The notes under the pieces: model-generated | The model's database searches: none | Told to the model about the DNA's origin: nothing | Seen by the model: the letters and a program-made list of their open reading frames with translations, nothing else | From: JBBRLA01 sp038231615 | GTDB lineage: Bacteria; Myxococcota_A; Polyangia; Palsa-1104; JAEUJZ01 | NCBI GenBank assembly: GCA_038231615.1 | Contig: JBBRLA010000585.1 | Coordinates: 1-5,599, forward strand | Reading direction: 5' to 3' | DNA length: 5,599 nt | Part shown: piece by piece, positions 1 to 4,621 of the stretch | Numbering within the stretch: position 1 is the stretch's first letter | Layout: every line of letters begins with the position of its first letter | Made by a program: the position numbers and the translations under genes

Positions 1-1
1 C

Positions 2-829
2 GTCAACCGCGACGTGTCGCCCTCCAACGTGCGCATCGGCTACAACGGCGAGGTGAAGCTCCTGGACTTCGGCATCGCCCAGGCGATGCTCAAGTTCACC
101 TCGGAGATCGGGGTGCTCAAGGGCAAGTTCAGCTACATGTCACCCGAGCAGATCCGCGGCATGCCGGTCGATTCTCGTACCGACGTTTTCTCGACGGGCA
201 TCATCCTGCATGAGATGCTCACCACGGAGAAGCTCTTCCGCGGCGACACCGAGTTCCAGCTCATGGAGCGGGTGCGCAAGGCCGAGGTGCTGGCGCCGTC
301 CAAGTTCAACCGCCGCGTCCCGCCGGCCCTGGACAAGGTGGTGCTGAAGGCGCTGTCCCGGGACCTGGCCGATCGCTATCAGAACGCCCACGAGCTTCAG
401 CAGGATCTGTACGAATTCCTCACCCCCTACAAGTTCGATCCCAAGGAACTGGTGGAGCAGGTCCGCGGCCTCTTCCGGGCCGATTACACCCGCGAGGTCG
501 AGGAGGTTATCGCTTGCCAGCAGGTGAGCGCTGGCACGGAGAACGGGGTCCGCGAGGGCTCGCTGGTGCTCCAGGCGGCGGCGCTGGCGGCGGCGGCCAT
601 CCCTGCGGGCAGCGCCCCCATGACCGCCCTCCAGGGCTCGACCGTGCAGGCGGTGGGCCGGGACGAGAACACCGCCCCGGTCTCGATCGCCAACAGCCCT
701 TCGGAGGAAATGCAGGTGCCAACGACCCGCACCGGGGTCGAGGGCATCGAACCCTCTTCAATGTCCGGTCACCACAGCCCCTCCAAGTCGGGGATCTGGG
801 CCCGCCTTCGCGGCCGGTTCAGCAAGTAG
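2..829 (+). CDS. Ser/Thr protein kinase, C-terminal part (5' end outside window)
   Basis: This is the C-terminal 275 residues of a Hanks-type Ser/Thr kinase, which transfers phosphate from ATP to Ser/Thr of partner proteins in the cytoplasm. The reading frame enters from the left edge inside the catalytic loop (visible residues 2-9, NRDVSPSN). It continues through the metal-binding DFG (22-24), the activation segment ending in SPE (47-49, the APE position), the helix F Asp (TDVFSTG, D61) and the C-lobe Arg in DRYQNA. The glycine loop and ATP-binding Lys lie upstream. The RDVSPxN loop, with Ser where most kinases have Lys, is typical of a kinase group abundant in myxobacteria. The canonical HRD His is Asn here. 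After the kinase fold (about residue 135) comes a helical segment (KELVEQVRGLF) and a low-complexity Ala/Ser/Thr-rich tail ending in basic residues. There is no convincing membrane helix, so it is probably soluble. The substrate is unknown. The gene converges on the next one. Confidence 0.93.
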   Translation, partial: VNRDVSPSNVRIGYNGEVKLLDFGIAQAMLKFTSEIGVLKGKFSYMSPEQIRGMPVDSRTDVFSTGIILHEMLTTEKLFRGDTEFQLMERVRKAEVLAPSKFNRRVPPALDKVVLKALSRDLADRYQNAHELQQDLYEFLTPYKFDPKELVEQVRGLFRADYTREVEEVIACQQVSAGTENGVREGSLVLQAAALAAAAIPAGSAPMTALQGSTVQAVGRDENTAPVSIANSPSEEMQVPTTRTGVEGIEPSSMSGHHSPSKSGIWARLRGRFSK

Positions 830-833
830 TCTA

Positions 834-850
834 ACAGCGTCATCCGCTGT
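834..850. terminator. Inverted repeat between convergent stop codons, candidate bidirectional terminator
   Basis: ACAGCG (834-839), a 5-nt loop (840-844) and CGCTGT (845-850) form a perfect 6-bp stem. It starts 4 nt after the stop of the left kinase, and its last base is the first plus-strand base of the stop codon of the minus-strand gene. The position suits a shared transcription end for two convergent genes. Neither side has a T-tract, so it is not a textbook intrinsic terminator. It may instead block 3' exonucleases or act with Rho. Confidence 0.45.
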
Positions 851-1776
851 CAGAGCCAGAGCAGCGCGCCCAGGGTGAAGGTCCACCCGTAGCTCTTTTC
901 GGGGATCAGCGCCTGCGTGAGGCCGCTCTTGGCGAACGCCGCCTGCGCGGTGGAGCCGGATGCCGCCTGGCTCGGGTCCAACTCGTCGCCGCTCGAGGCC
1001 CGCCACAGGCCCAGGACCCTGGCGTCGGCGGTGATCGCGAAGTGCCAGAGGCGGATCTCGCAGCCGGTCCCGACCTGCCCGAGCACCTCCGTCGCGCTGG
1101 CAGAATACTCCAGCGGGGTGTCCTTCCACAGGGTGAGCCGGGTGGGCAGCACCCCCGCGCCCGCGGACAGGTGGACGTTGAAGAAGAGCCCGGGCCGGGT
1201 AGGTAGCAGATCGTAGAGCAGCCCGAGCTGCAATGGATAGCTGGTCCGGCTGAAGGTCTTCTGGGCCTCATCCGTGCCCAGGACGTCGAAGGACGCCTCC
1301 ACCGCGACTGATCCGAGACGCAGGCGCACATCGGCCCCGCCTCCGTTCAAAAGGACGTTGCTGCCGTAAACCTGCTGATTGGTCCACAGCAAGCCCCAGC
1401 GCCCGCCAAGCCCCAGGCCGCTAACTGGCTGGGTCGGCCGCAGGCGTACTGAGGGTGGAGCCGCCGAGGGGGGCATTTTCGCCCGGATCGGAACGGGCGG
1501 CGCCAGACCTGGCAGTGCTGGCGGGGCGGGCTGCGTCGGCGAGGCCGGGATGATCCACACCGGCCCATCGAAGTAGATGGCGCCCTGGGGCAGCGCGCTC
1601 CCATCGGTTGGGGTCGCCGGGGGTGGCGCTGGCAGGACGGGGACCGGCGCCGGGGCCGATACCTGCTCCGGCCAGAGACTGTCCGAAGCACCGGGCGGAG
1701 GTTCGGCGCGGCACAGCGACAGAGGAGCGAACTGGACCACAGCCAGCGTGAGCACCGGCACAAGCGAGGCCTTCAT
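850..1776 (-). CDS. Exported Pro-rich protein with a barrel-like C-terminal domain, hypothetical
   Basis: I do not recognise a named family for this 308-residue protein. Residues 1-24 look like a Sec signal peptide: Lys2, a hydrophobic core, and a probable signal peptidase I site after CRA (22-24). Residues 25 to about 118 are rich in Pro and Ala and look like a flexible linker. The remaining 190 or so residues alternate polar and hydrophobic or aromatic positions with Gly turns (GLGLGGRWGLLW, ADVRLRLGSVAVEASF, PLQLGLLYDL, FFNVHLSAGAGV, CEIRLWHFAITADARV) and end in WTFTLGALLWL. This resembles a small, roughly 8-stranded outer-membrane beta-barrel. The last residue is Leu rather than the usual Phe, with Trp just before it. 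The ATG is supported by GAGGT on the minus strand, 5 nt upstream. The gene is divergent from the complete kinase and convergent with the partial one. The export prediction is firm; the barrel is an inference from strand pattern. Confidence 0.85.
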   Translation of the reverse strand: MKASLVPVLTLAVVQFAPLSLCRAEPPPGASDSLWPEQVSAPAPVPVLPAPPPATPTDGSALPQGAIYFDGPVWIIPASPTQPAPPALPGLAPPVPIRAKMPPSAAPPSVRLRPTQPVSGLGLGGRWGLLWTNQQVYGSNVLLNGGGADVRLRLGSVAVEASFDVLGTDEAQKTFSRTSYPLQLGLLYDLLPTRPGLFFNVHLSAGAGVLPTRLTLWKDTPLEYSASATEVLGQVGTGCEIRLWHFAITADARVLGLWRASSGDELDPSQAASGSTAQAAFAKSGLTQALIPEKSYGWTFTLGALLWL

Positions 1777-1781
1777 GGGCT

Positions 1782-1786
1782 ACCTC
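1782..1786 (-). promoter_or_regulatory. Shine-Dalgarno site of the exported protein
   Basis: The minus strand reads AAAGAGGTAGCCC and then ATG. GAGGT matches the anti-Shine-Dalgarno core and lies 5 nt from the start codon. It fixes the start at 1776 and is the only good ribosome binding site among the four starts in the window. Confidence 0.7.
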
Positions 1787-1792
1787 TTTCCA

Positions 1793-1824
1793 CGACGTAT
1801 CGACGACCTATCGCGACGTATCGA
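1793..1824. repeat. Three near-tandem 10-11 bp repeats, possible operator
   Basis: CGACGTATCGA at 1793-1803 recurs exactly at 1814-1824. A variant, CGACCTATCG, fills 1804-1813 between them, so three units abut. The TATCG cores start at 1798, 1809 and 1819, spacings of 11 and 10 bp, which is about one helical turn. The third unit overlaps the palindrome TATCGATA (1819-1826). The array lies between the candidate minus-strand -10 box and the Shine-Dalgarno site of the exported-protein gene, where a bound repressor would block initiation or early elongation. The repeat is seen directly; the operator role is inferred. Confidence 0.6.
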
Positions 1825-1826
1825 TA

Positions 1827-1856
1827 ACCCTAATGCCGCGTCGATCCGCTCGTCAA
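1827..1856 (-). promoter_or_regulatory. Candidate sigma70-type promoter for the exported protein gene
   Basis: On the minus strand, TTGACG (1856-1851; 5 of 6 to the -35 consensus) is followed after 18 bp by TAGGGT (1832-1827), which keeps the key T1, A2 and T6 of the -10 consensus. Transcription would start near 1820, giving a leader of about 44 nt that contains most of the repeat array and the Shine-Dalgarno site. The -35 match is good and the -10 is weak. Confidence 0.4.
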
Positions 1857-1939
1857 TCCCGTTCCATCTTGTTTTGGGCCTGCCAGGGTCCTTTTCGCCT
1901 TTTCTCATCGAGGATTTCGGGCCCTCGGTGCCGCCCGTT

Positions 1940-1945
1940 TATACT
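1940..1945 (+). promoter_or_regulatory. Candidate -10 element just upstream of the complete kinase
   Basis: TATACT matches the -10 consensus at 5 of 6 positions and stands out in GC-rich surroundings. It ends 10 nt before the ATG at 1956, so transcription would begin about 3-4 nt before the start codon. I see no convincing -35 at 16-19 bp and no Shine-Dalgarno sequence, which fits a leaderless or near-leaderless transcript. Confidence 0.4.
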
Positions 1946-1955
1946 GGCACAGCCG

Positions 1956-3509
1956 ATGCGCTTCTGCCCGCAATGTGGGGCCCCATACCCTGACGAAGGA
2001 AGGTTTTGCCCCCTGGATGGCAAGCCGCTCCTGCCGCCGATTCCCGCCGCCGATTTCTCGGCCCGGGACACGGTCCACCTTCAGCCCCGCGCCGCCACGG
2101 CCAGCGGTGCCCCTGTCTTCCACCCCCCGGCCAGCTTCATTGGCAAGCTGATCGGCGGCAGGTTCCTGGTGGAGGAGGAGATCGGCCAGGGGGCCACCGC
2201 CCTGATCTACCGCGCCCGCCACGTGACTTTTGGCCGCCGCGTCGCGGTGAAGCTCCTCCGCCCGGAGTTCCTCAGCGAGGAGAAGGCCCTGCGCCGCTTT
2301 CTCCGCGAAGCGGTCATCGCCGCGCGGCTCGACCACCCCCACATCGTCCGGGTGAACGACTTCGGGCGCACCCCCGAGGGCCACGCCTACCTGGTCATGG
2401 AACACCTGGACGGCCCTTCCCTCTTTGACGTGCTCACCGCCGAGGGCCCCTTGCCGCTACGCCGCGCCCTGCGCATCGCCGTGCAGCTCGCCGAGGCCCT
2501 GCGCCACGCCCACAGCTGCGGCGTGATCCACCGGGACATCAAGCCCGAGAACATGCTTCTCATCGAGCGCTACGGCCAGCCCGACTGGGTCAAGGTCCTC
2601 GATTTAGGCCTGGCCAAGGTCCTCGACCTGCCGCCGCTCTCCGCCGCCGGCGAGGTCTTCGGCACGCCGGCCTATCTTTCCCCAGAGGCGCTGACCGGGG
2701 CGCAGCAGGTCGGGGCCCCCGCAGATGTCTACGCCCTGGGAATTCTCCTGCACGATTGCCTGGCCGGGTCGCCGCCCTTCTCCGGCGACATGCTCGCCGT
2801 CCTCCAGCAGCATCAGGCGGTAGTGCCCGCCCTGCTCTCCGCGCGCCGCCCCGACCTGGCGGTACCGGGGGACCTGGATCGGCTGATCGCGCGCCTCCTG
2901 GAAAAGCACCCCGCTGCTCGCCCCACCGCGGCGCAGGCCGCCGACGAACTCGCCCGCCTCTTGGAACTCCTCGGCGAGGATCGCAGCGCCGACGCCCTCG
3001 GGCCCGTTCTGGAGGCCCTGGCCCTCCAGATCTTCGCCGATGGACCTTCCCCCGCAGCCCTTTTGGCCGAGCGGCGCCTCGATGAAGCCAGCCGCATGGC
3101 CCGTGCGCTGCTCCAGCAAAAACGCCTTTTCGAAGAGGAAGCCGCCGAGGTCGAGCATCGGATGAAGGTGTCCATCGAGACGCACCGCGGGCGCATCCTC
3201 GGCCTGGAGGAGCGCCGCGCCGAGCTTCAGCTTTTCCCCTCTCCTTCAGGCGATGCCGCCGAGACAGGTGCCTTCGATCAGGAGATCCTCCGCCTGGAAG
3301 AGGACCTCGACGCCCTCGAGCGCACCGCCGCCGCCGGCTGGCACCGGCAGGAGCTGGTGGTGCAACACCGCCCGGTGCGGGAGGCCCAGGAAGAGGTCCG
3401 CCTGGCGACCCGGGACCTCATCGACGTCTATGCCCGGGCGGAGGCCGCGCGTCCCTCCTCGCTGACGGCGGCCCTGCGCGCCCGCTTGCTGCGGCTGCGC
3501 CCCCCTTGA
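1956..3509 (+). CDS. Zinc-ribbon Ser/Thr protein kinase with coiled-coil tail
   Basis: This is a complete 517-residue Hanks-type kinase. Residues 4-22 form a small zinc ribbon (CPQCG, then CPLDG); visible ligands are C4, C7 and C18, with Asp21 in the usual fourth Cys position. After a linker, the kinase domain spans about 67-340: glycine loop GQGATA (77-82), ATP-binding K99 (VAVKLL), helix C E118, catalytic HRDIKPEN (D194, K196, N199), DLG (216-218) in place of DFG, SPE (242-244) and ADVYALG. All catalytic residues are present, so it should be active. Residues about 365-500 are rich in Glu, Arg, Leu and Ala and look like two long helices or coiled coils split by a Pro/Ser/Gly break near 428-438. 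There is no membrane helix, so it is probably cytosolic. An in-frame ATG at 1833 was rejected because it adds a 41-residue Arg-rich extension across the promoter region; the MRFCPQCG start is typical of such kinases. The substrate is unknown. Confidence 0.94.
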   Translation: MRFCPQCGAPYPDEGRFCPLDGKPLLPPIPAADFSARDTVHLQPRAATASGAPVFHPPASFIGKLIGGRFLVEEEIGQGATALIYRARHVTFGRRVAVKLLRPEFLSEEKALRRFLREAVIAARLDHPHIVRVNDFGRTPEGHAYLVMEHLDGPSLFDVLTAEGPLPLRRALRIAVQLAEALRHAHSCGVIHRDIKPENMLLIERYGQPDWVKVLDLGLAKVLDLPPLSAAGEVFGTPAYLSPEALTGAQQVGAPADVYALGILLHDCLAGSPPFSGDMLAVLQQHQAVVPALLSARRPDLAVPGDLDRLIARLLEKHPAARPTAAQAADELARLLELLGEDRSADALGPVLEALALQIFADGPSPAALLAERRLDEASRMARALLQQKRLFEEEAAEVEHRMKVSIETHRGRILGLEERRAELQLFPSPSGDAAETGAFDQEILRLEEDLDALERTAAAGWHRQELVVQHRPVREAQEEVRLATRDLIDVYARAEAARPSSLTAALRARLLRLRPP

Positions 3510-3525
3510 AGAAGACAGACTCGGC

Positions 3526-4500
3526 CTACTCCACCCGGTCCGGCAAGAGCGCGGCGCCGAGCACCCCGGCGCTGTCCCCCAGTTCGTGCTGGACGATGCG
3601 CGTGCGCAGCTCGTCGTTGAACACCCAGCGGGCCACCGCCGCCACCCCCTGGTCGTAGAACATCGGCAGGTTCGACACGCCCCCGCCCAGCACCACCACC
3701 TCCGGATCGAGGATGTTGATCACCGTGGCCAGCGCCCGCCCGAACGTCTCTACCACCGCGCCGAGCGCAGCCTGGGCATGGGGGTCCTTGGCCCGCGTGG
3801 CGATCTCCTGCAGCGGCAGATGGACCCCACTGCGGCGCTGGTAGTCCTCCTCGATCGCCGGCCCGCTCAGGTAGCGCTCGATGCAGCCCCGCCTGCCGCA
3901 GTAGCACGGCGGCCCGCCCACTGGATCGAGCACCACATGCCCCCATTCACCGGCGATGCCCTGCACCCCGCCCCACGGCTTTCCCGCAAAAACCACCCCG
4001 CCGCCCACGCCGGTCCCGAGGATCACCCCGAAGACCACCTGGCTGCCGCGCCCGGCGCCGCATACCGCCTCGGCCAGGGCAAAGCAGTTGGCGTCGTTCT
4101 CGAAGGCGATCGCCTGCCCCAGCTCGCGCATCAGGTCGTCCCGGAACGGCCTGCCGTTGAGCACCGTGGTGTTGGAATTCTTCACCAGCGCCGGCCCCTT
4201 CCCCGAGGGCCCTCGCGTCACCCCCCCCGGCATGCCCACCCCGACCGGGGGCAGCTCGTGCAGGCCCGCCGCTCGCGCCGCCTCCCGGATGACCCCCGCG
4301 ACCGTATGCAGCACATGCTCGTAGCCATGTTCCCGGCCCGTCCCCACCCGCACCCGCGAGAGCACTTCGAAGGACGCCGCCCGCGCCGGCCCGCCATGCC
4401 AAATGCGCGCCACCACCGCCTCGGTCTTGGTACCCCCCAGGTCCACCCCCAGGCGCAGCACCGGTTCGACGATCGGGGGCTTCGGAAGAGCGGGGGTCAT
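3526..4500 (-). CDS. ROK-family sugar kinase (fructokinase/N-acetylhexosamine kinase-like)
   Basis: This 324-residue ROK enzyme should phosphorylate a hexose with ATP in the cytoplasm, feeding glycolysis or amino-sugar metabolism. Visible motifs, counting from the ATG at 4500, are the phosphate-binding DLGGTK (20-25), sugar-site ENDAN with catalytic Asp136, LGTGVGGG (161-168), GEWGH (184-188), and the ROK zinc motif CYCGRRGC (199-206). H188, C199, C201 and C206 are all present. VKNSNTTVLNGRPF, NILDPEVVVLGGG and GDSAGVLGAA resemble E. coli Mak, and the overall pattern also fits NagK, so the substrate cannot be settled from sequence alone. There is no N-terminal helix-turn-helix, so it is an enzyme and not a ROK repressor. 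Start choice: GTG (4503) and ATG (4500) are adjacent, and an in-frame TAG precedes them at 4515-4513; ATG is preferred. There is no Shine-Dalgarno sequence. It is convergent with the upstream kinase (16 bp between stop codons) and divergent from the aminopeptidase. Confidence 0.93.
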   Translation of the reverse strand: MTPALPKPPIVEPVLRLGVDLGGTKTEAVVARIWHGGPARAASFEVLSRVRVGTGREHGYEHVLHTVAGVIREAARAAGLHELPPVGVGMPGGVTRGPSGKGPALVKNSNTTVLNGRPFRDDLMRELGQAIAFENDANCFALAEAVCGAGRGSQVVFGVILGTGVGGGVVFAGKPWGGVQGIAGEWGHVVLDPVGGPPCYCGRRGCIERYLSGPAIEEDYQRRSGVHLPLQEIATRAKDPHAQAALGAVVETFGRALATVINILDPEVVVLGGGVSNLPMFYDQGVAAVARWVFNDELRTRIVQHELGDSAGVLGAALLPDRVE

Positions 4501-4509
4501 CACATTCGC

Positions 4510-4537
4510 ATTCTACCGCCCCGCCCGCGCCAGGCAA
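4510..4537 (-). promoter_or_regulatory. Candidate promoter for the ROK kinase, leaderless arrangement
   Basis: On the minus strand, TTGCCT (4537-4532; 4 of 6 to the -35) is followed after 16 bp by TAGAAT (4515-4510; 5 of 6 to the -10). The -10 ends 6 nt before GTG 4503 and 9 nt before ATG 4500, so the transcript would start at or next to the start codon. This agrees with the absence of a Shine-Dalgarno sequence. Confidence 0.45.
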
Positions 4538-4581
4538 GCCCCAGCCGGCGCCGAACGTCCCGAGGGGCACCATTTTACTTC

Positions 4582-4619
4582 CCCCCGCAAAAGGGGGCCT
4601 TGGAGTAAGCTCCCCGGCC
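4582..4619 (+). other. Two overlapping hairpins upstream of the aminopeptidase
   Basis: CCCCC (4582-4586) can pair with GGGGG (4593-4597) around a 6-nt loop. Alternatively GGCC (4596-4599) plus GGAG (4602-4605) can pair with CTCC (4610-4613) plus GGCC (4616-4619) around TAAG, with a 2x2 internal loop. The two structures share 4596-4597 and so exclude each other. The second ends 2 nt before the ATG. The region also holds the weak -10-like TAAGCT (4606-4611). The GGAG at 4602-4605 is 16 nt from the ATG, too far for a normal ribosome binding site. No function is shown. Confidence 0.3.
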
Positions 4620-4621
4620 TG

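Noticed and set aside
557..616. Ala-rich segment of the left kinase as a membrane helix
   Set aside because: The hydrophobic run is short and mostly Ala with Gln, Pro and Gly nearby. It looks like low-complexity linker.
1704..1715. Possible lipobox (LSLC) in the exported protein
   Set aside because: The residue before Cys is Leu instead of Gly, Ala or Ser. The CRA/EPP boundary is a better signal peptidase I site.
1833..1955. Upstream in-frame ATG giving the zinc-ribbon kinase a 41-residue N-terminal extension
   Set aside because: The extension is Arg-rich with no domain likeness and crosses the minus-strand promoter and the TATACT box. The MRFCPQCG start at 1956 matches the usual beginning of zinc-ribbon kinases.
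3510..3525. Terminator between the convergent kinase and ROK genes
   Set aside because: The 16-bp gap has no inverted repeat or T-tract that I can see.
3586..4608. Plus-strand open frame of about 340 codons opposite the ROK kinase
   Set aside because: It is antisense to a gene with complete ROK motifs, and its product is rich in Arg, Pro and His with no recognisable domain.
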